In this document: positions 1 through 7,986 of the stretch, piece after piece
Layout: each line of letters starts with the position of its first letter
Numbering within the stretch: position 1 is the first letter of the stretch
Assembly (NCBI RefSeq): GCF_000213555.1
Contig: NZ_GL891983.1
Location: 156,322-167,324 of the forward strand
Reading direction: 5' to 3'
Length of the DNA stretch: 11,003 nt
Source: Dysgonomonas gadei ATCC BAA-286
GTDB lineage: Bacteria; Bacteroidota; Bacteroidia; Bacteroidales; Dysgonomonadaceae
The notes under the pieces: model-generated
Database searches by the model: none
Told to the model about the DNA's origin: nothing
Seen by the model: only the letters and a program-made list of their open reading frames with translations
Position numbers and translations under genes: made by a program

Positions 1-14
1 GAGAGAGAGAGAGA
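1..14. repeat. (GA)7 dinucleotide tract at the window edge
   Basis: Seven GA dinucleotides open the window, and the tract may continue to the left. It is followed by an A-rich stretch (about 20-47) with no recognisable gene. Such tracts can vary in length by slippage, but nothing visible links this one to a promoter or reading frame. Confidence 0.7.
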
Positions 15-91
15 ACATATTAATTAAAAAAAAGGCAAAAAAACAATAGGGCGGATATAACTGATAAAATCCGACTATTCTTTTCTATTAA

Positions 92-139
92 GAAAACCTT
101 CTTTCGAAGAACTGATCAGTTCTTCGAAAGAAGGTTTTC
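92..139. terminator. 48-bp perfect palindrome, probable bidirectional terminator
   Basis: Bases 92-115 are the exact reverse complement of 116-139, with no spacer; the centre is ACTGATCAGT at 111-120. As RNA this would fold into a stem of about 22 bp with a GATC tetraloop. Each arm ends in a GAAAACC / GGTTTTC edge, giving short A and T runs on the two sides. The likeliest role is a terminator for whatever lies to the left, insulating the SusC operon. The T run is short and interrupted, so the terminator call is an inference; the palindrome itself is read directly. Confidence 0.6.
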
Positions 140-308
140 CGTGTTTATATGCATCTGTTAAAATTATAGTTTGGAAGTAGGGAAAACATCCATTCATATT
201 AAAAATCCAATTATTAACCTCTAAAATTTATAGCCTATGGGAAAACAAAAAAGATAACAGTAGATCAGAGATTTTTAACAACTAACCTTATTCGTAATTA
301 TTATAACA

Positions 309-425
309 ATGAAAATAACAAAAAACTCCTATCGACTGGATATTCCTCTGTGTCTAAGAGTTATAAAACGCCTCTCTGAGACACAATTAAATAGTAAAGA
401 ACCGCTAATTACTAACTTTAATTAA
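309..425 (+). CDS. Marginal 38-aa small ORF in the SusC leader
   Basis: An ATG-initiated frame of 38 codons ends at TAA 423-425, six bases before the SusC start codon. It begins MKITKNSYRLDIP, has several basic residues and no signal peptide or membrane segment, and resembles no family I know. The sequence before the ATG is A/T-rich with no Shine-Dalgarno motif, which is uninformative in Bacteroidota. The frame overlaps the hairpin at 349-385. It could be a leader peptide coupled to SusC translation, but a frame of this length arises easily by chance in AT-rich leaders, so I regard it as unproven. Confidence 0.15.
   Translation: MKITKNSYRLDIPLCLRVIKRLSETQLNSKEPLITNFN
349..385 (+). promoter_or_regulatory. 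Leader hairpin upstream of the SusC-like gene
   Basis: TGTGTCT (349-355) pairs with AGACACA (379-385). After one A/G mismatch the stem continues with AGAG (357-360) against CTCT (374-377), around a 13-nt loop (361-373). The foot of the stem lies 46 nt before the SusC ATG. No U run follows, so it does not look like an intrinsic terminator. A role in mRNA stability, or as a protein or small-RNA target, is possible. The pairing is visible; the function is inferred. Confidence 0.35.
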
Positions 426-431
426 CCTATT

Positions 432-3400
432 ATGAAAGACATTTTTACTAAGAAAGTATTTATGTGCATAAGAACGGGATTGCTTATAATAACATTATTA
501 GCAACAGGAAGTCCGCAATATATATCGGCTTCAGTACATAAAACCGAACAAGCCCAGAAAGAAGTGACAGGGAAAGTTTTCGACAGTTCTAACAAAGAGA
601 CATTACCCGGTGTCAGCGTTTCTGTAAAAGGAACAAACATTGCCACTATGACGGATGCAGACGGTAACTTCTCCATAAAAGTTCCGTATGCCGAAGCTAC
701 TCTCGTTTTCTCATATATCGGATTCCAGCCGCAACAGATAGAACTGAAAGGCAGAACAACCTTAAATGTCGATCTGGTCGAGGACATCAAGGCGCTGGAT
801 GAAGTTGTAGTTGTAGGTTACACAACTCAGAAAAGAGAGAATATCACAGGCGCGGTAGCAACCATCACGACGAAAGACCTCGTACAAAGTCCCACCGCAA
901 ATATAAACAACGCGTTAGCCGGACGGCTTCCGGGTTTGATTGTAAACCAGTTCAGCGGAGGAGAGCCGGGCGTAGATAAATCCGAATTGTTTATTCGTGG
1001 TAAGTCCACTTATGGGGATCAATCGCCAATCGTAATTGTTGACGGAGTAGAACGCGACATGTCCTATCTGGCGGCAGACGAGATCGAAACATTCACCATA
1101 TTGAAAGATGCTGCTTCTACTGCACCTTATGGTATCCGTGGGGCCAATGGAGTTATAGTCGTTACCACCAAGCGCGGTAAGGCTTCGGAAAAGGCTTCTG
1201 TGAATTTCAAGGCTTCTTTTGGATTTAATAAAGTAGGTAAGACCCCCAATTTGTTAGGTTCTGCCGATTATGCCACTCTATATAATGAAGCATCACGAAA
1301 CGATGCGATGATGAACGGAACACTGGAAAACTTTAAATATCCGTTCACTGACGAAGCTATTGCCAATTTCAGAATGGCCAAAGGTGATAATTCGGATGGC
1401 TTGGGATACAACTGGGACTATTTCGATTATATGTTCAAATCTGCCGCCCAGCAAGACTATAACCTGTCGGTTCGCGGCGGTACAGATAAGGTAAGATACT
1501 TTGTTATGGCCGGACATATGAATCAGGGAACCAATTACAGACATGTAGACCTATCCGATTATGATGCATCACCTAATTTCAAGAAATATAACTTCCGGTC
1601 TAATATAGATGTAGATATTACAGATAAATTCTGGGTGAAACTCGATTTGGGCGCACGAATAACAGACCGTACAAATATTGGTTCGGCGGCCAGCCGTCTG
1701 GTGAATATTGCAATGACACAACCTCCTTATCTGCCTATTGTACTGGAACAGAATGATAATCCGGCTAATCAAAGCTATTTTGTCAATAATCCTAAAGGAA
1801 TGCTGTTCGGAGACCAGATTTATCGTTTCAATCTATTAGGAGAACTATCCCGTTCGGGTTATCACACCCAAAAGTACACTTATCTGGAAGGTAGCTTTTC
1901 GATGGGATACGATCTGGACTTCATTACAAAAGGATTAAAAATCGAAGGAACTTTCTCTTATGATGCCCGTGAAGAGCAATGGACCAGAAGAGAAGTTAAT
2001 ACCTATAGCGAAGGTTATCGCCAATATCCTTCTTACGCTACATTCAAGCCTAAAGATGGTATTGATATTTACAGGACTCCCGGTCATTACGACGGAGTAT
2101 ATTCTACCGGTAATAAATACAACACAGACCAGACGGTAGGTAATAACTTCACCCAGAGTAATCCTTCTAACAGGACATACTATCAGGCAAAATTAATGTA
2201 TCAGAACTCATTTGCGCAAAATCATAATGTGACCGGAATGTTTTTGTTCAATCGCTCCACAGAAGGGCAATATGATGGAGATAAAGTTCGTGCCGACCAC
2301 AGATATCAAGGCCTGACAGGACAGTTTACCTATAATTTCTCAGACCGCTATTTCGCAGAATTTAACTTCGGGTATAATGGTTCCGAGAACTTTGCGAAAG
2401 AAAAACGTTATGGATTCTTCCCTGCCGGGTCTGTGGGATGGGTAATTTCCAATGAATCATTCATGAATAACACTAAATCATGGATGGACTTCTTAAAGAT
2501 CAGAGGTTCATACGGCCTGGTTGGTAGTGATAAGCTCCCGGGCGGAAGGTTTGGTTATCTACAGTTCTTCGAAGGTGGTGAAGGCTACAACTTCGGTGAA
2601 GGTGGCTTCAACACAAACCCGGGTGGATGGAGAGAAGGTGGTCTGGCTAATAGAATACTGACATGGGAAAAAGCAAAAAAATTAAACATCGGACTAGATG
2701 CTAATTTCCTAAGACAAAGACTGCGAGTATCATTCGACTACTTCTACGAAAACAGGTATGATATCCTCACCGAACTGACAGGTGACAAACTTGGTTTCCC
2801 TGATATAGTAGGGAAAGATGCCCCTCGTATAAACTCAGGTAAAGTAAAAAATCATGGTTTCGAATTTGAGGTAACATGGTCTGATAAGATAGGCAAAGAT
2901 TTTAGATATTTCATCAAACCCAATTTCACATTTGCCCGTAATAGAGTTGATTACATGAATGAAGTTGTCTATGAATATGTATGGAGACGGAAAACAGGGC
3001 AAGCGCTGGATGTAAATATGCTTTATGTGTTCGACCACTTTGTTGCAGACCAAGCCGAAGCAGACAGATTGAATGCTGATGGTTATCAGCCATGGGGCAC
3101 CTTGATACCGGGAGATGCTGTTTACAAAGATCTGGACGGAGACGGTGTTATTACCGATAAGAATGACCGTATGGCGATGGGATATCCCCGCAGCCCTGAG
3201 ATTCAATTCGGATTACCTATCACGTTACAATATAAGGGATTCGATTTTAGTGTTCTCTTCCAGGGTGCGACAAACTCTACCATCATGTTGAAAGATGCTG
3301 CAGTATTCGATTTCCCTAACTTCGACCAAGACAAGATAGGGCGTGTAAGACCAATGCATCTCGACAGATGGACTCCAGAAACTGCTGCGACAGCCAAATA

Positions 3401-3692
3401 TCCGGCTCTGCATATTGGCACACACTCTAATAATAAGAATGAAAGCAGTTCTCTGTTCATGTATGATGGTTCGTATGTAAGATTAAAGAATATAGAACTT
3501 GGTTATACACTGCCTCGAAAAATAATAAGAGTAGCAGGACTAAGTAATGTCAGAGTGTATGCTCAGGCTCAAAATCTGGCTACTTGGGACAAACTTGGAG
3601 ATGTAGATGTTGACCCTGAAATGCGTAATGGAGGAGGAGATTGGTATCCTATATTGAAGGTATTTAATTTTGGTGTGGATATTACATTTTAA
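432..3692 (+). CDS. SusC/RagA-family TonB-dependent outer-membrane transporter
   Basis: Predicted outer-membrane beta-barrel that imports oligosaccharides into the periplasm using TonB-ExbBD energy, capped by the SusD-like partner encoded next. The 1086-aa protein has an N-terminal signal peptide (about 1-34). A carboxypeptidase-regulatory-like domain follows (about 45-118, beginning VTGKVFD). A TonB-box-like segment LDEVVVVGY lies at 122-130. The plug domain (about 135-250) ends in the family signature around 217-250, with ILKDAASTAPYGIRGANG inside it. The rest is barrel, closing with a terminal Phe. A DxDxDG calcium-type loop (D900, D902, D904) sits late in the barrel, as often seen in this family. 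No STN signalling domain precedes the regulatory-like domain, which argues against control by a partner anti-sigma factor. Length is normal. The 15-nt gap to the SusD-like gene implies one operon. The substrate cannot be read from the sequence; the adjacent GH130 gene hints at a mannoside. Confidence 0.97.
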   Translation: MKDIFTKKVFMCIRTGLLIITLLATGSPQYISASVHKTEQAQKEVTGKVFDSSNKETLPGVSVSVKGTNIATMTDADGNFSIKVPYAEATLVFSYIGFQPQQIELKGRTTLNVDLVEDIKALDEVVVVGYTTQKRENITGAVATITTKDLVQSPTANINNALAGRLPGLIVNQFSGGEPGVDKSELFIRGKSTYGDQSPIVIVDGVERDMSYLAADEIETFTILKDAASTAPYGIRGANGVIVVTTKRGKASEKASVNFKASFGFNKVGKTPNLLGSADYATLYNEASRNDAMMNGTLENFKYPFTDEAIANFRMAKGDNSDGLGYNWDYFDYMFKSAAQQDYNLSVRGGTDKVRYFVMAGHMNQGTNYRHVDLSDYDASPNFKKYNFRSNIDVDITDKFWVKLDLGARITDRTNIGSAASRLVNIAMTQPPYLPIVLEQNDNPANQSYFVNNPKGMLFGDQIYRFNLLGELSRSGYHTQKYTYLEGSFSMGYDLDFITKGLKIEGTFSYDAREEQWTRREVNTYSEGYRQYPSYATFKPKDGIDIYRTPGHYDGVYSTGNKYNTDQTVGNNFTQSNPSNRTYYQAKLMYQNSFAQNHNVTGMFLFNRSTEGQYDGDKVRADHRYQGLTGQFTYNFSDRYFAEFNFGYNGSENFAKEKRYGFFPAGSVGWVISNESFMNNTKSWMDFLKIRGSYGLVGSDKLPGGRFGYLQFFEGGEGYNFGEGGFNTNPGGWREGGLANRILTWEKAKKLNIGLDANFLRQRLRVSFDYFYENRYDILTELTGDKLGFPDIVGKDAPRINSGKVKNHGFEFEVTWSDKIGKDFRYFIKPNFTFARNRVDYMNEVVYEYVWRRKTGQALDVNMLYVFDHFVADQAEADRLNADGYQPWGTLIPGDAVYKDLDGDGVITDKNDRMAMGYPRSPEIQFGLPITLQYKGFDFSVLFQGATNSTIMLKDAAVFDFPNFDQDKIGRVRPMHLDRWTPETAATAKYPALHIGTHSNNKNESSSLFMYDGSYVRLKNIELGYTLPRKIIRVAGLSNVRVYAQAQNLATWDKLGDVDVDPEMRNGGGDWYPILKVFNFGVDITF

Positions 3693-3707
3693 TAAAATAA
3701 CAAGAAT

Positions 3708-5639
3708 ATGAAAAGTTTCAAATATATATTAAGAGGTATGCTGGTAGTCATGCTGATGTCTCTTGCCGCATGTAGCGAATATCTCGACAAGCAACCCGAC
3801 GATCAGATTCCTGAAGAAAAAACCTTTGCCAGTTATGAGAAGGTAAACCAGCTTGTAACAGACTTATACCTGAGAACAAAAAGATGTAATGCGCCAATGA
3901 CATGGCTGTCGCACTTTTCTTCTGCGGGTTTGACCGATGAAGCCGAGGCTACTAACGTGGAGGGAAATATCACAAACCGTTACAATAGCGGCGACTGGAG
4001 CCCCACAGCTGTGCCTCAGCCTAACAACGATATGTTCTGGAAAGGTATTTATAATACTATACGCCGGGCCAATGTAATCATTGCCGGAGTTACAAAGTAT
4101 AACACTCCCGACAATCCTATCAATCCGGGCGACCTGAATAAAAGAGTCGGAGAAGCATATTTCATCAGAGGCTATTTGCACTATTTACTAGTACGTATGT
4201 ATGGAGAAATACCGTATATCGATTATGTAGTAGATGCCAACCAACCTATGGACTTCAAGAAAGAATCGGTACATACGATTGTTGACAAGATTACAGCCGA
4301 TGCCAATGAAGCTGCTAACCGTCTGCCTGCAAATCAGACAGGGATAGATTTTGCCCGTGCCGACAAAGGAGCTTGCTTAGGACTGATTGCTATCGCAAAA
4401 TGGACTGCTGCTGCACCTATGTACAACGGAGCTGCCAGTTACGGTTATACAGGAAAACGCGAATTTGAATCTGAATATGCTTATGATGTTAAGCGTTGGG
4501 AAGCTGCCCGTGATGCAGCCAAAGCTGTGCTTGATTTTCAGGCTGATGGCAAACCTCGATATTCCCTCTATACCAAATATACTAATGCAGACTTCAATGA
4601 TAGCGGTGGTAAAGACTATAACGGGTCTACTGTATATACCCGCCTTTGGCAAATGTTCTACGACGAAGAAGCATTCAAGAACGAAGCCGTTTGGTTTGTA
4701 ACAAAGGACAAGTATGAAGGATGGTTTGGTGATATGTATCCTCCTAGCCGTGGAGGTGGATCCCGTCAGCAACCTGTACAGGAACAGGTAGATGAATACG
4801 AGTATATTTCTCCTGACGGATACGGTTATCCTATCTATGACAGTAAAGCTGTAGCAGACGGATATGATGACACTAATCCATATATGTCAGTCAGACGCGA
4901 CCCTCGTTTCTACCGTGATATTATATTCCACGGAGCCGCGTTCCGCGATGGTGGAAACAATCCATCCGTTACAAATACAGCCTCAGGCAGTGACAAAATC
5001 GGGGCAAGTAATGCTACCACCACCGGTTATTATCACCGCAAATACCTGCAAGAAGGTTGGAACAGGAGTGGTAGTGTTTCCATAAGTGCCCCTGCAGTAT
5101 GGCGATTACCGGAATTCATATATATATATGCTGAAGCTGTAAATGAGGTATCGGGACCTAATCAGGCAATATACGATCTGGTGAATACCGTTAGAGCCCG
5201 CTCTTTTATGGCACCTATGCCAGTAGCCTGCAAAACAAACAAAGACCTGATGCGAGAATACATAAAGCGTGAGCGCCGTGTGGAATTCTACTATGAGAAT
5301 AAGAGAACGTTCTATAGCCGTTTGTATCTGGAGCCGACAACCGAATCGGAGTTAAAGAAAGAGCAACAATGGCTGGCTGCAGGTTCTACAAACAACGAAA
5401 GGTCTAAAAACTACTGGGCTCAATACCATCAAGCATATCCTAAATGCCAACGCATGATCAACGGTATGATGCCTGTCGAAGACCCTAATGGTAAAATCGA
5501 AGTTGGAGGCAAGAAATACAGGATGGAACGCTTCTGCAAGGAAACACGGGTATTCGAAGCTCCTAAACATTATTATTGGCCTATTATGCAGACTGAGTTA
5601 CAGAAGGCTGTGAATCTGGTACAGAATCCAGATTGGTAA
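3708..5639 (+). CDS. SusD/RagB-family glycan-binding surface lipoprotein
   Basis: Predicted outer-membrane lipoprotein that binds glycan and acts as the lid of the SusC-like transporter encoded just upstream. The 643-aa protein has a type II signal peptide with lipobox LAAC; Cys22 would be lipidated and is followed by SEYLDKQPDD, a typical SusD start. The N-terminal SusD-like region contains the conserved helix YFIRGYLHYLLVRMYGEIPY at 151-170. The C-terminal RagB/SusD region carries the hallmark RERRVEF segment from Arg521, followed by a YYENKR segment and an SRLYLEP segment. The mature protein is mostly helical, with TPR-like helices expected for the family. It is at the long end of normal. 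The sugar specificity of SusD proteins is not predictable from sequence. It is very probably co-transcribed with the SusC-like gene; a terminator-like hairpin follows it. Confidence 0.96.
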   Translation: MKSFKYILRGMLVVMLMSLAACSEYLDKQPDDQIPEEKTFASYEKVNQLVTDLYLRTKRCNAPMTWLSHFSSAGLTDEAEATNVEGNITNRYNSGDWSPTAVPQPNNDMFWKGIYNTIRRANVIIAGVTKYNTPDNPINPGDLNKRVGEAYFIRGYLHYLLVRMYGEIPYIDYVVDANQPMDFKKESVHTIVDKITADANEAANRLPANQTGIDFARADKGACLGLIAIAKWTAAAPMYNGAASYGYTGKREFESEYAYDVKRWEAARDAAKAVLDFQADGKPRYSLYTKYTNADFNDSGGKDYNGSTVYTRLWQMFYDEEAFKNEAVWFVTKDKYEGWFGDMYPPSRGGGSRQQPVQEQVDEYEYISPDGYGYPIYDSKAVADGYDDTNPYMSVRRDPRFYRDIIFHGAAFRDGGNNPSVTNTASGSDKIGASNATTTGYYHRKYLQEGWNRSGSVSISAPAVWRLPEFIYIYAEAVNEVSGPNQAIYDLVNTVRARSFMAPMPVACKTNKDLMREYIKRERRVEFYYENKRTFYSRLYLEPTTESELKKEQQWLAAGSTNNERSKNYWAQYHQAYPKCQRMINGMMPVEDPNGKIEVGGKKYRMERFCKETRVFEAPKHYYWPIMQTELQKAVNLVQNPDW

Positions 5640-5657
5640 ATTTTTATTGGTTATCTT

Positions 5658-5694
5658 GTGAAAGAGAGTTTGCAGCTCTCTTTCACTATTTTAT
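5658..5694 (+). terminator. Hairpin after the SusD-like gene, terminator or attenuator
   Basis: GTGAAAGAGAG (5658-5668) pairs perfectly with CTCTCTTTCAC (5676-5686) around a 7-nt loop, 18 nt after the SusD stop codon. TATTTTAT follows, a weak U-rich tail. It could end most SusC/SusD transcripts and lower expression of the GH130 gene 86 nt further on, or protect the 3' end of a processed SusC/SusD mRNA. Confidence 0.6.
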
Positions 5695-5772
5695 GGCCTT
5701 TATTATTTATCTTTAGCCTTTAATATAAAATGAGAACCTTAGAATAGAAATGATAACAAAAATCAATTGAAC

Positions 5773-6945
5773 ATGAAACACTTAGGAGCATTTTTCTCTC
5801 TGATCATCTGTTTTAGTATACTTTCCTGCAGTAGTAAGAAAGAAAGTAAAGCATCTGTATCAGATAACTCTAACATCCTTCCGGAATGGGCTTTTGGCGG
5901 ATTTATCCGTCCGGACGGAGTCAATCCACTAATCGAACCCAATCCGTCCACGAAATTCTTCTGTCCTATGCAGAAAGATTCTATAGGATGGGAAGAAAGT
6001 GATACATTCAATCCGGCAGCAGCTGTAAAAGACGGGAAGATTTATGTCTTATACCGTGCCGAAGACAATTCTGCCACAGGCATAGGCAAACGTACATCCC
6101 GTATAGGCTTAGCCGAAAGCACAGATGGTATCACAATGCAATTACGCAATACCCCGGTCCTATATCCGGCTGAAGATAACAATAAGGAATATGAATGGGA
6201 AGGCGGCTGTGAAGACCCGCGTGTTGCCATGACCGAAGACGGAACATTTGTAATGATGTACACCGCTTGGAACCGGCAAGTTCCCCGCCTATGTGTAGCC
6301 ACATCCAAAGACCTCATCACATGGGAAAAACACGGCCCGGCTTTCGCTAAAGCATATGATGGCCGATTCAAAGACCTCGCGAGCAAATCAGCATCGATTG
6401 TCACCAAGGTAGTAGACGATAAACTCGTAATTACCAAAGTAAACGGAACCTACCTGATGTACTGGGGCGAACACATGATCAATGCCGCTACATCGACCGA
6501 CCTGATAAACTGGACTCCTCTCCTCAATGAAAAGAACGAGCTGAAAGGCCTTATCTATCCACGCTATAAGTATTTCGACAGCGCCCTTACCGAGTGCGGC
6601 CCTCCGGCGATAATGACCGATAAAGGCATCCTGCTCCTGTACAATGGCAAGAACAGAACTGATGATAGACGTGACGAACGCTTCAATGCGGGCACATACA
6701 GCGCCGGGCAGGTCTTATTCGATTTGCAGAACCCATATAAAGTCATCGGACGGCTCGATACCCCTTTCTTCCGCCCAATGGCCGAATTCGAAAAAAGCGG
6801 TCAATACACTGATGGTACTGTCTTTATAGAAGGGTTGGCCTATCTCAATAACAAATGGTTCCTATACTATGGTTGTGCCGATTCTAAAGTTGGGGTTGCC
6901 ATTTATGATCCCGGCAAACAAGCACCCGGAGATCCTATCGAATAA
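5773..6945 (+). CDS. GH130-family glycosidase/phosphorylase, predicted lipoprotein
   Basis: Predicted enzyme that cleaves beta-mannosidic linkages in imported or surface-bound oligosaccharides. I chose ATG 5773 (390 aa), although an in-frame TTG lies two codons upstream; the ATG gives a compact signal peptide with lipobox ILSC and lipidated Cys19. The five-bladed-propeller family shows as ordered motifs: ESDTFNPAA (76-84), YVLYRAED (91-98), GGCEDPR (144-150, holding the likely catalytic Asp), VATSKDLITWE (175-185), WGEHMINAATSTDL (231-244), ALTECGPPAI (271-280) and YYGCADSKVGVA (365-376). GH130 includes cytoplasmic mannoside phosphorylases and secreted beta-1,2-mannosidases. Lipoprotein export favours hydrolysis, because phosphorolysis needs cytosolic phosphate; this is inference. 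No acidic surface-export signal follows the Cys (SSKKES), so a periplasm-facing location is plausible. Context ties it to the SusC/SusD pair. Family confidence is high, linkage specificity low. Confidence 0.9.
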   Translation: MKHLGAFFSLIICFSILSCSSKKESKASVSDNSNILPEWAFGGFIRPDGVNPLIEPNPSTKFFCPMQKDSIGWEESDTFNPAAAVKDGKIYVLYRAEDNSATGIGKRTSRIGLAESTDGITMQLRNTPVLYPAEDNNKEYEWEGGCEDPRVAMTEDGTFVMMYTAWNRQVPRLCVATSKDLITWEKHGPAFAKAYDGRFKDLASKSASIVTKVVDDKLVITKVNGTYLMYWGEHMINAATSTDLINWTPLLNEKNELKGLIYPRYKYFDSALTECGPPAIMTDKGILLLYNGKNRTDDRRDERFNAGTYSAGQVLFDLQNPYKVIGRLDTPFFRPMAEFEKSGQYTDGTVFIEGLAYLNNKWFLYYGCADSKVGVAIYDPGKQAPGDPIE

Positions 6946-6968
6946 TAACGACACATCATCAATAAACT

Positions 6969-7006
6969 ATATGCCAACATCTAATTCAGAGTTGGCATAT
7001 TTTTTA
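6969..7006 (+). terminator. Intrinsic terminator between convergent operons
   Basis: ATATGCCAAC (6969-6978) pairs perfectly with GTTGGCATAT (6991-7000) around a 12-nt loop, followed by a U run (7000-7005). It lies 23 nt after the GH130 stop codon and 19 nt beyond the stop of the convergent M28 gene. It is best formed for the plus strand; on the minus strand the downstream sequence is only moderately U-rich, so it may work weakly in that direction too. Confidence 0.8.
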
Positions 7007-7019
7007 TCCGACACTCTGT

Positions 7020-7982
7020 TCAGAAACTCTCCAGATTAGCCATATTCCAAAGATTCAGAAATGCCAGTTTAGTGACATCCACCACCTTATCGTAATTTAT
7101 CTTATCGGCTTCATCACTAGGTTTATGATAATCGGGATGCAGATAGGTATTATAGAAAATCACAGGAACACCTTTCTGCATAAACGGCATATGGTCACTC
7201 CCTCCCGGCGAACTGTCTAAGGAAGGATAGTCAGGGGTGAGTTTCAGACTGTAAGTTTCTATACCGGACTTTATCCATTCCCCGAATACCGGTTTACTAT
7301 CGCTATAAAATACAGAAACATGAGCACCGTCTCCGTTTTTGTTGCGCCCTATCATATCACAATTGATATATCCTTTTATCGGGATAGGTGAAAGCAACGG
7401 AACAGGTATGTATGAAAAATGTTCTTCCACAAAATGGGAGGAGCCCAAAAGCCCCATTTCCTCACCATCCCAGAGTGCAAAAACAACAGTTCGTTCCGGT
7501 TTCTGCCCCGAAGCAACGAAAGCCTTTGCTATCTGCAATACAGCCGATACGCCCGAAGCATTATCGTCAGCTCCGTTATATATGCTATCGTTTGTTTCAT
7601 TTGCCCTTATCCCTAGATGATCATAATGAGCACCTACCATTACTATTTCATCACTATTTTTTCCCGGAATATATCCCAGTACATTGCATAACGATAGTTT
7701 CTTACCCGATAAACTTTGAAAACGAGATGGGGTAAAAGGCTGAAAATATTTCCCACGCCAAGGTTTTATACCTATGCTATCCAGCATACCCTTTAAATAT
7801 CCGGCGGCTTTAGCACCTCCCGGTTCGCCTCCCTTTCGCCCTTCAAGGCTGTCACTGGCCAGAACCCCTATATAAGTAACGGCATCCTGACGGGTAATAG
7901 CTGACAAACCCTTTTCTACAGGGGTTTGAGAAAAGCAACAGATAGAGAGTAAGAGTAGTGTAGAAGTAAGTATATGTTTCAT
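7020..7982 (-). CDS. Secreted M28-family zinc metallopeptidase (downstream paralogue)
   Basis: Predicted exported peptidase or aminopeptidase of family M28, using two zinc ions, probably in the periplasm. The 320-aa protein has a signal peptide (about 1-18, ending CFSQ; no proper lipobox). All expected catalytic residues are present: His119 and Asp121 in GAHYDHLG, bridging Asp140 in GADDNASG, general base Glu174 and metal ligand Glu175 in WDGEEMG, Asp209 in NCDMIGRN, and the last ligand His286 in HPDYHKPSD. An SDH motif (262-264) beside the active site is intact. There is no PA domain or C-terminal secretion tag. It starts 4 nt after the stop of its paralogue (7987-8988), so the two are probably translated from one mRNA. 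From IYNGADDNASG to LLGS the two proteins agree at about 44 of 51 residues. Substrate unknown; aminopeptidase or dipeptidase activity is the family default. Confidence 0.93.
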   Translation of the reverse strand: MKHILTSTLLLLSICCFSQTPVEKGLSAITRQDAVTYIGVLASDSLEGRKGGEPGGAKAAGYLKGMLDSIGIKPWRGKYFQPFTPSRFQSLSGKKLSLCNVLGYIPGKNSDEIVMVGAHYDHLGIRANETNDSIYNGADDNASGVSAVLQIAKAFVASGQKPERTVVFALWDGEEMGLLGSSHFVEEHFSYIPVPLLSPIPIKGYINCDMIGRNKNGDGAHVSVFYSDSKPVFGEWIKSGIETYSLKLTPDYPSLDSSPGGSDHMPFMQKGVPVIFYNTYLHPDYHKPSDEADKINYDKVVDVTKLAFLNLWNMANLESF

Positions 7983-7986
7983 GTTT

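Larger units (their letters stand above)
140..431 (+). other. Noncoding leader in front of the SusC-like gene
   Basis: About 290 nt of AT-rich sequence lies between the palindrome and the SusC start codon. I find no clean Bacteroides-type promoter (TTTG, about 19 nt, TAnnTTTG); the nearest is TATAGTTTG at 165-173, whose spacing is wrong by one base. It holds one hairpin (349-385) and a marginal 38-codon frame (309-425). The octamer ATTAACCT occurs at 213-220 and again at 421-428, just before the start codon. Long leaders before susC genes are common and can carry regulation, but which signals are used here cannot be read from the sequence. Confidence 0.5.

Noticed and set aside
52..73. CGGAT / ATCCG hairpin as a terminator
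   Set aside because: Only five base pairs with a 12-nt loop and no firm U run; the palindrome at 92-139 is far stronger.
92..139. Invertible promoter of a phase-variable SusC/SusD locus
   Set aside because: The inverted repeats abut with no invertible segment between them, and no second copy or recombinase gene is visible.
165..173. TATAGTTTG as a -7 promoter element for the SusC operon
   Set aside because: Spacing inside the motif is one base off the TAnnTTTG consensus and no TTTG lies at the proper distance upstream.
4377..4772. 131-codon antisense frame inside the SusD-like gene
   Set aside because: It lies entirely within a well-supported gene, has no recognisable features and is the kind of shadow frame expected opposite coding sequence.
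5708..5715. TATCTTTA as a -7 element for the GH130 gene
   Set aside because: It matches 7 of 8 consensus positions, but no TTTG occurs about 19 nt upstream and the surroundings are AT-rich enough for chance matches.
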